From assembly GCA_023014365.1 (NCBI GenBank), contig JAEBUN010000001.1, forward strand, positions 3,906,001-3,970,000: a stretch of 64,000 bases of DNA, given 5' to 3'. This document shows positions 43,869 to 56,409 of this stretch, piece by piece; within the stretch, counting starts at the first letter, position 1; every line of letters begins with the position of its first letter. The notes beneath the pieces were generated by a model. That model worked only from the letters and a program-made list of their open reading frames with translations. It was not told where the DNA came from and made no database searches. The stretch is from Lepiota brunneoincarnata (taxonomy: Eukaryota > Basidiomycota > Agaricomycetes > Agaricales > Agaricaceae). The translations under genes were made by a program, and so were the position numbers.

Positions 43869-45890
43869 TTCCTGGCAGTTATGTATAATAATATGTGGCA
43901 GGCCATTAAATCATGGTATTGGAGTAACAACAAGTGTTTATTAGCAGGTATTAACATTGATTATAAGTATATAAAGTCTATAATATTAATGTAAGGTGGT
44001 GGTAGTGGGCAGTAGGTGGTGGTACTGCATGCAGCAAATTCTTAAGGCCCATTTCTGATGACCCCCATGCTTGATATCACTGTAATTTGTGCATTGTACC
44101 TTTTTGGCCCTGCAACTATTACAAGCCCCCCTGCAGGCATCAATCTGACAAGGGACCTTGCTCACTATGCATTGCCAGCATGGTGTGTCAAATCGTCAGC
44201 CAGTTGGCACTGGGATGCAACATGGCTGATTACCTTGTGGCCCTCTCAGCCTTTGTTAGGGATGTGGCCACCCACACAACTGCTGTGGGCCATCCAATTC
44301 CACATCTGTGACTGCCCAGCAGCATAACACAGCCTTTCATTTGCCTTTGTCATTTGGTGGAAGGGGGGGTGGTGATTCCGATAGCCTATAGGAGTTGGAT
44401 GTCAAGGTTGGTGTGCCAGCCAACAATACAGTTATTGGCAGTCTTGATGCTGTGGCCTGACATGCTTGTCCAGCCACCAGTGTTTCCAGCATTTCCCCCA
44501 TGGGTGCCCTGACTGGCTGCATGGCACTTCAAGTTGCCAGCACTTTAATCTGTTTGCCAGCAGCTGTCTCCAGCAGTTGAGCACTTGCTCCTGGTACTGG
44601 CCCTCTCAGTCCTAGCTGTGCTTCTTGTTCAGTGTTTGCCATTACAGCACCACTTGTGCTGGCAGTGATCCCAACCTCTTGCCCCTCCAAATGGCCTCCA
44701 ACTTGTTCTGCCTGATTTTTTATATATGTTGCTAAGTGAATTCTGTGCACTCAAGTTGCAATGCATTAAGCACATACTATTTAAATGCCACTGTTCTTCA
44801 CTGCCTTCCTATCATACTTTGCAAGTGCTTTTAGCTGATCTATCAGAAACATTGGTTTGCTGCCTTGTGCATGCCAGGCAACAATGAATTTCAGGAGGAA
44901 GCAATATTTTTTGAAGGCAGCACAAATTGCTAGGTTGTGACTTTTTGTATGCAGCTCACAAATTGGTTGGCCATCTCATAATTCAAACATGAACTATGTA
45001 CCATTTCCTCCAGGTTTGTTTCCATCATCTCCTTCACCTGGCCATTATGTAGGGCCTGCCAGACATTCCTCTCACACTTTTCTAAGGCCCAAGTGATTTC
45101 CTTTGCAGTGGGTGTAGATGTGTTAAAAAAACTTTGATGATAAACCTTTGATCACATGGTTATGTATGTTCCATCTGATGCACTGAGGAATGTGCAAGGG
45201 AAACAAAGTGTTTTTGGCCATGCACAAGAAATTTTTCAATGCTGCACATGTGATCAGTCAGGGATGCAATGCTTACTAATCCCCCAACTGTGATATAACC
45301 TCCTTGCCTTATATTTTATATATTGCCAGAATCCCAATCACATCAACAACCTGTCTTGTTTACTCTGAGGCTTCCTGCTCTACCAACACTCATGAATCCT
45401 TTACCACCTTTCAACACTGACCTATTCCAGCCTGACTATATCAAAAGTGCTGCTGAGCTTGCTCATAAAAATGTTGAGATGCAAGAACTATTCAAGCTTC
45501 AGGACATTAAACCCACAGTATGTCATTGTTCTATTTCTGACTTCCCTGTTGTACTTCTGTCACTGTCCCTGCATTGGGCTGAGACAAGAGCAATGCCTGC
45601 ACTGCTGCCAACAACACTGCCACCACTGCCAGCAATGTGTTGGGGCAATAGGGGTCAATGATGCTGGCACCAACCAAATGGCCAAATGCTACCACACCCA
45701 TACCTTACCAATCCCAACCATCATCACTGCTGGCAATCTGGCATTTGTCTAACTAACTGCTTGTGTATCAGCCAGTGTCGAAAGAAGATCTTCCACATGG
45801 AATAATTAGCTGTGGCACAATAATGGCTCCTACCTTGCCAGTAAGCCATGCCTGCCATTACCCAACCTCCATCAGAACTCTTAGCTGCTG
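43869..45890. other. CpG-poor sequence with fragmentary frames
   Basis: Short frames at 44337-44750(-) and 45323-45752(+) are rich in Ala/Leu or Cys/His and may be transposon debris. None could be assigned. Confidence 0.35.
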
Positions 45891-46139
45891 GGTATTTGTT
45901 TCACTAGAGCCTCTCAGAGCATGAGCTCTTTGCCACACATGCTGAAGTCAAAGCTCTGCAACAGCACTTCAGCCTGGGTTACAAGGATACAGCACATCAC
46001 TTGTATCACTCAGAGATGCACAGACTTGCTACCCAGGACCAAGCTTACACAAGCCTATTAAGATTACACTGGCATACCAATGAACTTATTGAAGAAGATA
46101 TCATGCAGAAAATCTTAAATATTGACAATGGGCAATAGT
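45890..46139 (+). pseudogene. Possible C-terminal relic of a KDZ transposase
   Basis: The reading LGYKDTAHHLYHSEMHRLATQ, followed by an acidic helix and KILNID, resembles the C-terminal YKDAAHRLY-type segment I associate with CxC1 KDZ transposases. An in-frame TAG near 45910 and the lack of flanking domains make it a short relic. Assignment is tentative. Confidence 0.3.
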
Positions 46140-47247
46140 TACACAATTACCTATGTTCTATAATCAAACTGCAATCTAGTCCTATCTTACTCCAGGATTA
46201 TTTCCTATCACACTGCTTTCTTGCCATGCATTAAATGCTGTGTCATATCAATTTGGTGCTTTCCAGGGCAATTTTAGTGTGATGCCTGAGACCAGCAGTA
46301 CTGTGATTGTTTGCCAATAACATGGGAGACTTCATTCAATGCCAGGATGCCATGGCCAGCCCCAGCACAGCTCACATTCCTCACCATGTATGCTCCCAAC
46401 ATTCCCTCCATAGGAACCAGTCTGGTATTCATGCTGCCTTCCACCAGCCCATCCACTGGCACATGTATCACATCTGGCATTTCATATTTTAATATTTGTA
46501 GCATTTGCCAATTTATTATACTCATCACTTTGCCCCATACTGTTAGGGTGACCTGGGGGGGCCTCAACGGCTTAAGGGGAGCTGGAAAGACACTGCAGGG
46601 GTATCCTAAGTCTTATTAATCTGTAAGTTAAGTACAGAGCACATACCTGCAGGGGTATCCTAAGAGAATAGGATAGAGAAACCCCTGCAGGTGAAACTAT
46701 ATATATATATGACTTATATAATCAATATAAGTTGAACCAAACCTGGCTGTGGTGTCTGGGTGCTACACAAAGGGCAAACATGGTTGAAACCAATGTGAGG
46801 AAGGAGGGTGGCTGTCTAAAGTCTACAGGAATAAAGGAGGGGAAAAGGAGGTTAAGGAAGGTGTGGAGAGAGAAGGAAAAGGTTCATCTGGTCAATGAGG
46901 GGAGATCTGGGGTATTTTGACTGTGCATGGGGCTCAGGTGTTTAAAAGGAGGGATGTACAGTGTATTGGGAGTGTTGCTGGGGTGTTTGGGGTGTCCCCT
47001 TACACATACACCCTAATATCAATGCATGGTTATACCTAGGCTGTGCCGCTCTACCTCTCCCAGATTGCTGCTTTGCACTCCCTAACCCTGGATTTCTAGT
47101 ACCCATCATCTGACCTCTCAGGACCTGTTTGACCATGGGATAAGACCTGGATGTGAAGCTTTATGGTGAGGTAGCAGAGCCAACAGGCCTGCTGGCTCCC
47201 ATTCACTCAATACAGTGTATGTGTTCACTGGTCCCACTCACTCGATA
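46140..47247. other. Repeat-derived sequence, no gene supported
   Basis: Contains two copies of CTGCAGGGGTATCCTAAG (46593 and 46649 region) and an AT microsatellite (about 46699-46710). No convincing frame. Confidence 0.4.
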
Positions 47248-47962
47248 TGTTATGAACAGCCCAGCCCAGACAGAGAGGAGTTGGAACAAGTATTCAACTT
47301 TACAAGATGGGTACAGGAGACCACAGACCAACTACAAGCACAGGAATATGAAGATGAGGAAGGAGAATACTATAATGCCATGCAGGACCTGGCAAGAGAT
47401 GCAGGGATGGAGATAACCTTGGAGGATATTCTGGAATACCCTGAGGATGAAGGAGATAGCTATAGATTGACCAATCCAACTTCTGGCACAGATGGAAGCA
47501 CTGAGAGAGTGGAGAGTGAGAATGGAGAAGGATCCATGGAGATAAGATCAGAAGAAGAGAATTATGAGTCAGAAGAAAGCAATGGAACATCACACAGCAG
47601 TGGAATGGAGAATGAGGACAGTGACTCATTGTAAGATAGAAATAGCACTAGGATGCCATCAGCTAGGATGTGCATCATGGTCAAGGCTGCACAGGACAAG
47701 CAGAATAGCCCAATAACCTATAACAAGTATATGATATCTCATAGGTATATAAAGGCTTGTACAAGTAGAGATTAAAGCCTTAAGCTTTAATCTTGTTAAT
47801 AGCAATTGTTAATCTCTCTGCCTTAACTTGGTGTGTTCCCTTGTTATCTCACTGAGCATGATCCACTAAGCTCTGCAAGGCCAACCATCTCAGACACCTT
47901 GTAGAGTGATTGAAGGCCTTCTCCAGTTATCTTCAGATACAGAAGGAGCAAGGATCATAACA
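47248..47962 (+). repeat. Solo family I LTR (copy E)
   Basis: 715 bp. Flanks CGATA (47243-47247) and TGATA (47963-47967) form a duplication in which one copy has lost its CpG. The acidic frame is open from about 47285 to 47634, but an insertion near the start puts the LTR ATG out of phase. Confidence 0.88.
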
Positions 47963-48950
47963 TGATACACTGTAGGTTGACTATGTGCCCTCTCTCCCTG
48001 CTGACAGCAATAAAACCTCCAGTATATTAATCTATTGTATTCTAATATTTAATATCCATGTTCATCAATGAAAAGTGATTTTACTAAAACTGTTGAACTT
48101 TCCTAAGGCCTGAAAAACAATGGTATGTGTGGTATACCCTATTCCCCCCCTTTGAGATGTTTTACCACCTCTCTGGACCACCAGATATTATGTTGTTATA
48201 CCCATAACATTTTCTGGCATAAATATCTGGACTTACCATGTCAGTCCCTACCACTACCCTTGTCTTTTCACTTTTTATCAAACCACAGACACTATTATCT
48301 CAAGTCACATGTGATGTCTTCTTCCAACTCCACAAAAACATCATATGCCTCCACAGTCTCAAACATAGTGTTGAACAGGTCAAGAAAGCAAACCAAGAAA
48401 TTTTCAATGTCCTTTGAAGCAACCCTACATTCCAACAAATCTTTACTAGCTATTGTAGCAACATAACCTGTTCATGGCCTTCACCCCCACCAACTAAGAT
48501 GGTACAGCAACCCTGTCCTAACATTGGAATCCCACATCAACCCATCCATTGCATTGACATATACAACATGAACAACCTCCAAGCCCTATTACCCCCCCTA
48601 TCCAAATTCCTCCCATGTCAGCACCTCCATCCCAAACTCAACATCAAACCATGGAAAGTCTAGAAAGAAGAATTAATACCAAAACCACCTCCTCTTCTCA
48701 ACCAAACCAAACTACCCACTCAACACACCTTACCAGGAACATACCTGCTCCCTCACAACCAGAAATGATCTGCACATATAATCACAACATCCTCACATAG
48801 CCAGGAGGATATACTTACAGCACACTGACAGTCTTTGATACTGTGCTGAGAAAACTGTTATGTTAAAGATGTGCTCCACATAGGGTACTATATATACTGG
48901 AGAACAGAAAGTACCATAGAGTTAAATGAAGACAGCAAGACTAAGGATCA
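47963..48950. other. AT-rich stretch without recognisable gene
   Basis: A 113-codon plus frame at 48125-48466 is rich in Ser/Leu and shows no motif. Nothing else found. Confidence 0.4.
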
Positions 48951-50451
48951 TTATCTGACTTGAATGTAAATGTTAGTGATCGGTATTTGTTCATAGGCAC
49001 CCCATCTCTATCTATGTAGTGCCCAATCCACAATCCCAGTCTCTGCCCTAGTACAGTATCCTGAGGAGGAGACTGGTTGGTGAAGATAAATGCATGTGGT
49101 GGTGGATTAAAGTGCCTTTCCACACCACAAGCAGTATTGCCACAAACCAAAATGATAGGACATAATCCTACAACTATCAACCAAGGGTAAAAGAGTGTAT
49201 GTAGATCACTTACCAGGGTGCATACCCTTGCCTTCACCCTGTCCCTTCCCCTTTCTACCTTTGATGTGCCACCCACCCAAGATATGGCATTGATCACAAG
49301 AACGGCTATGAGCATTACCAAGTGGCCGGTAAAGCTGGTGAGACCATTTGATAATGCAGATTGCTGCTTTACACCTCTGGATTACCAGGATTGCACTGGT
49401 CCCAGTACCCAGATCTGGGTCAGCCAAGAGCAAATTGGGAACTAGAGCAGGGTTTTGAAGTACAAAGACAGTTCGAATGAAACTCATCAAAAATGTATGA
49501 CATGTTGTGGGGTGGAAATCGGCATTGACAAAAGCCATGGTTAGCCAGAAATGACTGTCAAGATCTATTAGATCAAAAATTAAAGGCTTAAGAATTTGAC
49601 CTACGGTTGTACAAAGTCATAAATCTGGGACCGGGATTTCTCAACAGTAAAGGGGCCACCACATGAGATGACAAACAGTGATGCTCGGTCATCTTGCATC
49701 AACTGTTGGAGGACTGCAGTGGGTAGGACCTGTCTTAAAAACTGTGGTGGTAGTTCAGATTGAGCCCACATTATATAGTAAATACTAACCTGAACAGGTT
49801 CCAGTGATGCCTGATTTGGTTCTGGTTGAATCCAAAAGTGGCCATCTGGGGTGGCATGAGTCCAGATGAAGGTAATGAAACGCTGATACCTAAGGAAAAT
49901 TTAATAAGCTTATCCAGATACTTGTAAAACCATACCAGGATAATTTTTGGGGAAGTAGTTCCATCTGGGTCTGAAAGGCCTTCATAGATTCAGCAGTGCT
50001 GAAATCAATTTCAATTTCAATCAGGACAATATTGCCACCATGAGGGTGCCCCGGAAAATAAGTTTTGAGGTGTCCACAAACAAGTCGGGAGATGCATGCC
50101 GCGGGATCAAGGCCAGAGAGCCGAAAAACCAAAAGACATAGACTATCAGTGAGGATAACAGGAAGGAGAGCCCGGGTTGCCATAGGTGCCATGATAGCAA
50201 AGCTCTGATCAAGGTTTGAGAATGGCTATGATGACTGTTACAGGATGCCACAGTGAATGGCAGGGAAAACATACTTGATATGGTTGATATTTATTTTTGG
50301 GGACCATTAACCAACAGTTCGGACAAGTAAATTCACCCAGGTCCAAGTCATCAGGAGCACCAGCAAGGCACTCATTACAAATACTTCGGTTGCAATTGCA
50401 AATGTAAAGATCACCGCCCTCGCTGCACCAGTTACAAAACTGACCAACCAT
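48950..50451 (-). CDS. Hypothetical multi-exon protein with N-terminal Cys-rich (PHD/RING-like) cluster
   Basis: From 50451 on the minus strand the frame starts VGQFCNWCSEGGDLYIC and continues with NC, SICNEC and FTCPNC pairs (50451-50315). That is a compact set of C-x2-C pairs reminiscent of PHD or RING zinc fingers. Downstream frames in other phases (50192-49890 with GLDPAACISRLVCGHLKTYF; 49538-49206 with FLMSFIRTVFVL and WSHQLYRP) look like exons of the same gene. Exact splicing was not solved. Such multi-copy genes with Cys-rich ends are common in Agaricomycetes, function unknown. A further upstream exon at 50719-50460 starting MPKVTQ is possible. Confidence 0.4.
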
Positions 50452-50812
50452 TAGAGATTTTCGGAGCTAGGAATAGTGAACGATGGGCATACCGCGTTAC
50501 CCCGTTCATCATCTGTAGGTCGAGCTGCAACATATTTCATAACCGAATCCGGGTCCGCGGTGGCCACAACGGCTTCAGAAACCTTGGCTGGAGATCCAGG
50601 GGGAACAGAATCACGTAGCGAGACCCTGGGATGGCAGGAGATAGTACCTGTGGCCAAGCGCGCAGGCGCGCGGGCTGTTCTAGCATTTTGCGTAACTTTG
50701 GGCATTGTGGCTGTGACTAAGAGAGCGAAGCACGAGATCGATACTGACCGCGTCCAAACCGAGTCACGTGTTGAACCAAATGCCTTCTGGACGTAAAATT
50801 TGAAAATTTGGT

Positions 50813-50858
50813 CATTCCGAGGGGGTTCGTAAGAGCCCAACGAATTTCCCTCGGAATG
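50813..50858. repeat. Short hairpin repeat, copy 1
   Basis: CATTCCGAGGG at the left and its exact complement CCCTCGGAATG at the right enclose a 24 bp loop with GGGTTCGTAA. A second copy lies at 56364-56409. Confidence 0.8.
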
Positions 50859-51609
50859 GCGAAGCTGCCCCGATTTTTCATCGCCAAGGCCGAAATTCCG
50901 AGTGACACGTGACCCCACGCTTGTTTGCAGGGTAACATCCAGGCGGTTGGACCGATAGATGGATGTGGCTGGCCTGGCTTATATCTTGAGGTGAAGATAA
51001 TAACTTCCAGGCACTTTATGACACTAAAAATGATACACAGGACTGTCCTTGCGGCACTGGCCCCCCTATGGGTATTCATGCAGCAGCGACGTTCAACCAG
51101 CAGCTCGTTCGCAGCCATGGGTCAAGAACACATTGTGAAAAGGTGTAAACATAGCCCTTGGACCGGCGGTGGGGGGCGACCGCGACTGGGGGGGGCTTTG
51201 GGGCAGGTCCCTATCTGGCTGGAGGAGTTGCGTACGAGTCCCTCCTTGGTATTCAGCAAGGAGGTGCTTAAGCTTGCACCAAGTAGTTGGTAGACAAGTT
51301 AGTGCAAATACCCCTTTCTGAAGTGCACTTGTTGACTGGAATTTAGCGAACAAGAAATCAAACAAGCGGCCTCGAGCTCAGATGTCGATGATCGAACCCG
51401 GCACGAGATTCATACCCATCCTGTCCTCCAGAGTATAATGGCTGGCGTAACCAAAGTCCCATGTGCAGCTACAATGCGTCACTCAATTTCTCACCCAATA
51501 TCGGGAGTAATCAGTGCAGACCTGATTAATGGAGATCCGGCGGGTGGGTGCAGGACCTCTTTGTACAATTCCTCCTATATGCTGATAATCAAATTTCAGA
51601 ACGAACCTT

Positions 51610-52583
51610 ATGGCGTGGCGCAATGGTGAAGCTCTCGTTCAGGCTGCCGCCGCTCAAACCAACGCTATGACCATAGCCGTTAATATTGTCGGACCAACAA
51701 TCGTCGAGCCTTGGATTGGTCATCCTATTGTCACTGTCCCCCACTACCAAGAACAACAGTCGCGTCGCGGGTGCAGAAACACCCCAGCTCTACGTAAACT
51801 TCCCATAATCCCCTCGAGAGCCTCCCTTGGTTCTGCACGGATTCAATTCCACGGCCGCGACGTCTACTGGCAGAAGATGTTCCAAGAATCTAGCGATCTC
51901 CTGCTGACGCCCCTCTGGCATACAATGTACTCGTGGGATCAAGCCTTGGAGCGCTTGTATAACCCTATCTGTCAAACGGTTCGTGTCATACCCGGGGCTC
52001 TGATAGTCATTTCTTCCTTATAATTACCGCTCTCAGGAATCCAAAGCCATTGAGACAGGACGATGGAAGGTCACACAAGACTTGCATATCATCCGTGCGC
52101 ATCAGCTCTTCTACGCGTCCCTCCTGGGTGATTTCAAGAAGAGCGTTAAATTTATCCGGGAGACGACAAACCCGACCATGTCATCCTCCCGTATTAACGA
52201 GGAAGACAGAAAACTCAGGAGGAGGTTCCTAGGGAAAGAATGTGATAACTTGAGTCATGAGATTGATAGGCTGATCAACGACTTGATGATGCAGGAGAGG
52301 CGGCTAAAGAATGTTATGAACTTGGTTCGTTGCTTATAGCTTCCTCCCATCCTCGTGGTGCCATGAAAATCGCTCATGGACATTACTGGTTCACAGGTCT
52401 TCAGCAGCGTCAATATCTCGGATAGCAAATTGATGAGGAGTATGACGGAAGTGGCTATGAGGGACAGCGCGGCTGTATGTTTCCACCCCTACGAATATAT
52501 TTGTTGCTACACTGACCACGCTAATAGATGAAGCAAATCGCTTATCTTACTATGGTCTTCCTCCCCGCATCCTTCGTTGCTGT
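51610..52583 (+). pseudogene. CorA-like Mg2+ transporter family gene, C-terminally truncated
   Basis: Exons by eye: 51610-51976, 52037-52327, 52398-52474 and 52528-52581, with GT..AG introns between them. The joined protein reads LHIIRAHQLFYASLL, NDLMMQERRLKNVMNLV, FSSVNISDSKLM and MKQIAYLTMVFLPASFVA. This is the signature of the fungal CorA/ZntB-like family, in which such helices lead to a membrane segment with a Gly-Met-Asn motif that selects ions. Here the sequence after SFVA lacks the GMN motif and second membrane helix, so the gene is truncated or continues in an exon I cannot see. The N-terminal start is uncertain. Confidence 0.75.
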
Positions 52584-53237
52584 AAGCAAACAACTACAAG
52601 TCATCTGGGAACTCTCGATGCCTATTCAAAATGACGCTGTTTACGATCTTCTACGACTGCATTTCTTTGGACTACGATTCTTTTTCTGCTGTGCTTACGA
52701 GTATAACTAGCTTACATAAATTTTATCTTTCGTGCATAGAAACACGCTCCACCCAACCCCGGAATCATCACTATAACCCCATAACGGGGAACTCACTAAC
52801 CCTCAGCTTCGTGCTCTGTATGAAAAGAAAAAAATCAGCAAATCAGATTAGGTGAGAAGTGCGAGGCACTCACGCCGAAGGGGGTAAGCGTCAACGTCTT
52901 CTTTTGCCCAGTACAAACAGGTTCGTCGAAGGAGGCGCAGCAAAGGCATCACCCGCAGTGCCCCAGCTGACCGGACATACTGTGACGGTCATACTCACAG
53001 GTGGCTTGTCTGTATCGAAGACTGGCTAACGCGACGACGAGCATCTACGTCAGCACATGTCTGATCACCACACAGGACTAACTTTTCCACTCGCAGAACC
53101 ACCTGTGGTCCGTGTTAGCACACTTCAAGCCTCAAGCATCGTGTAACATTGATGCACACCTACTACACCGATCACAAACGCATCGTTGATCTGAACCTGA
53201 GTCTAGACAGGCGTTGATAAAGGATAACCCATAAGAA
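52584..53237. other. Spacer after the CorA-like gene
   Basis: No frame of note. Holds the 3' flank of the CorA-like relic and of the converging minus-strand gene. Confidence 0.4.
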
Positions 53238-55662
53238 TCAAGATATGCCCACAGGACCTGGAGCCATGGGCATATACGTCGGCCCGGAAGGCGGGAATTG
53301 ACCCGCTTGGGCTCCTCGCGGACCCAAGGGAAGCTGTGTAGTTGGTTGCTGCGGCTGTGGCTGCTGTTGTGAGAATGTCAAGCTTATAGCCACTTCAACC
53401 AAAAAATCACTTACCGCTCTTGGTTGTCCCGGTTGGTACCAGTTCCTGCCTGGAGCGTCTCCCCCAACGCCAGGGGGTGCTGTTGGGGGTCAGGCGGCGA
53501 CAATACCAGCTATGAGGTCATGCAGTGACTTTGAAAAAGGGTACATGCGAATATAGGGGTCACTGGCGGCATGTGTGCTGCAGGTCGCCGAGTTCGTCGC
53601 CTTATATCGCCATCTATATTAATTATCCTGGGGAATTATGAAGCGCGAGGGACCTGTAGCCGGAATATAACGTATGTCCGTTTCTGTGATTGAAGGTGAG
53701 CGTTGGCTTCTTGAGCCGTATGCGTATCGAGGTTGAGTAGCGCGTGGGCCAGCGCCCCTGGGATCTGAATAAGTTATATCAGGGAAAGTAGGCGCGGTGA
53801 AGGGGCGAGAGGGTAGGGTCTCGAAGGACTCCGGACTAGCGCTCCTAGGCCGTGTTCCCCGATATGTGGGGCCTATACATGAACGGCTGCAGAGTAGGGG
53901 GACGATTGACGCCTGGTGCAGGAGGCATAGTCGACGAGAGTATCTCATCCAATTGCTGGGCGATGGAAAGACCTGGTTGAGAAGGAACAGGCATATGAAG
54001 AGGTGGGCCCTCCTGAGGTGCACCAAAGGTGCGAAGCAGCTCCCGGATCTCATCTAGAGAGGTGGTTGACGCCATAATCGACTCTGCCTGCTCCGAATCG
54101 GAGAGGGGTGGTAGAGGAGCCTCAATAATAGGCTGGGCACGAGGACGACCCGGTTCAACAAAATGTTGAATGATATCTTCAATACGCCGGAGACGGTCAG
54201 CAAGCTCAGAATTATTGACGGGGGGTGGCGTAGAACGGTCAACTGATCTCGAATACCGTTCAACTGGTCGCACAGAGAACCCATGAGAGCATCCAATGAA
54301 GGCGTAGATAACAACGAAGTATTTGCTACCGAGTCTTCGACTGAAGTAGGGTTCGGAATCTGAGGTGTAGGCGTGGACGTTGAAGCCTCGCTCGAGGTCT
54401 CCAACAATGAAGTGAATGAAGATGTCGAAATTTCTGACTCCCCTTCATCAGAATCACCGTCCCCAAGAGCTGGCCCGGAAGAGTGCCACTCGAGCGAAGG
54501 TTCATAGATATCAGACTCTTTGAGCAATATGAGACGACAAGAAAGAGACACTACTCGCAATGCTGCTCGAACGCGTGATGGTCACCATGGAGTCCCTAAC
54601 GCGCTCCTCAGCTATAATAAACTCCTCAGTCATCACAGCATCGCTTCCCACAGCTTCCTCCACCGGGACACCCTGGCTCTCGGGCACTTCTTGAATCGGT
54701 TCGATAGTACGAGGGGGACAAGCAGGGACCCGCATGGGACCCTCGGGTGTGGTGATACTGACTGCACCAGAACCCTCAGGTGCTGTAAAGCTGGGAATGC
54801 TGGGCATGCTCTGGATCTCGGACGGGGGAACGGGAATATGAGCAGCAGTGGCCTATGGGAGGGAATTAGGATACTTTGCACTAACTAAAATAAGATTGAA
54901 GACGCACAGATCGAGTATACTCCGAACTTAGGAGTGTACTCAGCAACGAAGGTTCCGTCGACACTTCAGTTCCGAGTTCATCTACATCCTCCTCCATAGG
55001 CGGAACCTCAACCTCCCTTCGTACTACCTCCTCTTCTTCAGTATCAGTCAAAGATGACTCGAATACAGACGAGTCCAGCTCAGTTTGCGAAATGAAGGAC
55101 GACGACGTGGCCGATGGGGTCCTCACAAGCGGGGATGCTGTCTGGGTCGAAAAGGAGGACAAGCTTGATGGAGTTTCAAAGATGGGAGTACAGGAATAGG
55201 CGTAAGAGGAGGAAGGGGAGACCCTGGCACCAAGAAGGCTGTCAGAGGAGACTGGGGAATGGTGCTGAGCCTATCGGATGAAGATACGGAAGAACCACTT
55301 GGCCGCAAGAATGAGGTCTCATAAGAAACATCCGGTCCATCATGAACTACCAACGAGCGCAAAGAAGGTGAGGGTTGCAATACGGACGAGTCGTATGAGA
55401 GATTGGACTCTTCTGCCCACCGACGAGTCCTCCTAGGTAGAGGCCGAGGAATTGGAGCCCGAATGACAGAGGAGGGCGGAGTTGAAGTCGAGATAGAAGC
55501 CGGGCTTGATACCGTCGTTTCAGGAGTAACAAGAGCCGGCGATGGAAGAGCGCGAGGCGTTGACCCTGAAGGTCGCGAAACAGCGGAAGGGGTCAGGACA
55601 GACGTGATCTCTGACAACCCCTCAGTTTCAGGAAGTGAAGACAATAGCTTGATGTTGGGCAC
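53238..55662 (-). CDS. Hypothetical long S/T/P/Q-rich disordered protein, multi-exon
   Basis: A chain of minus-strand frames with one composition. The N-terminal part (55662-55130) is rich in Ser/Pro/Thr with RPLPRRTRRW. An acidic part (55080-54908) has LTDTEEEEVVRREVE. Then come 54852-54560, a helical part with LADRLRRIEDIIQHF and SLDEIRELLRTFG (54213-54030), and a Gln/Pro/Gly-rich end with TGA at 53240-53238. Introns with good borders are 54853-54907 (branch CCTAAT), a ~37 bp one near 54520-54560, and 53364-53414 (GTAAGT..CAACAG). It probably starts further upstream, since TACACAG precedes the first frame. No domain recognised; composition recalls spacer parts of Gypsy gags, but no capsid or knuckle is seen. 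Confidence 0.5.
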
Positions 55663-56363
55663 AATGTAAAGCCTTGTTCCAACCTCTGTGTAAGAACTCA
55701 GTCAAAGGCTTCCATCAGGGATGAGAGGGGCGAACCTAAGGTCATGTCATCCTCTGGATATATATATGGATGCGATACATCTCAAGGGTCTACAGCAGCC
55801 AGACCTGAAGTCGCCAATCCGAAGTCATCAGCCATGTAGACGGTTCCCAGCCCTTCTGTACTTTGTCAAATGAGGGCAGTGAAGAAATCCAAAGTACGAA
55901 CCTGTGCGAGCATGGAATAGCTTGACAGTCGCAAGGCATACATCATCCACAAGAATCTCCCTCCCGAAACTCTCTATTGGAGTGTCTCCAGTAATAGGAA
56001 CCTCAGTGGCCTCCGGGTTCGTTCCTCCGCAGCCTGTACTGCTGTTCTCTGACCAGCATTTGACGCATGGCATCCACCTTGATCTGCTCGTTCAGTCCGC
56101 TTCTTCTTCAGCGACGCGTTCCTCTTCTCTGTCTGCGTTGCGCCATCTTTTGCTGGTGGTATGTCAATATCGTGTTCCCATGATCAATGAGTGTTCGGCG
56201 ACCCTGTGCTGCTACTCACTCTAGGAAATGAACGCACGGAGAAGATTGCGGGTCACGTGAAGCTACGGAACTCATTTCTGAGAAATTTGGCTATTCTGAT
56301 GGGGTTCACGGGCAGCGTCACCATTCCAAGGGGGTTCATCAGGCAGAAGCTGGCGAATTTGGT
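55663..56363. other. Upstream region of the S/T/P-rich gene
   Basis: A minus frame at 56073-55828 (TPIESFGREILVDDVC) may be an upstream exon; not established. Confidence 0.3.
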
Positions 56364-56409
56364 CGTTCCGAGGGGGTTCGTAAAGGCCCAGTGAATTTCC
56401 CTCGGAATG
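56364..56409. repeat. Short hairpin repeat, copy 2
   Basis: Same hairpin as 50813-50858, with one G-T pair in the stem. A degenerate half unit (CCATTCCAAGGGGGTTCATC) lies just upstream at 56320-56341. Confidence 0.78.

Noticed and set aside
50461..50490. 26 bp intron joining the MPKVTQ frame to the Cys-rich frame
   Set aside because: Phase fits, but 26 bp is below known intron sizes; a longer alternative was not found, so the join is left open.
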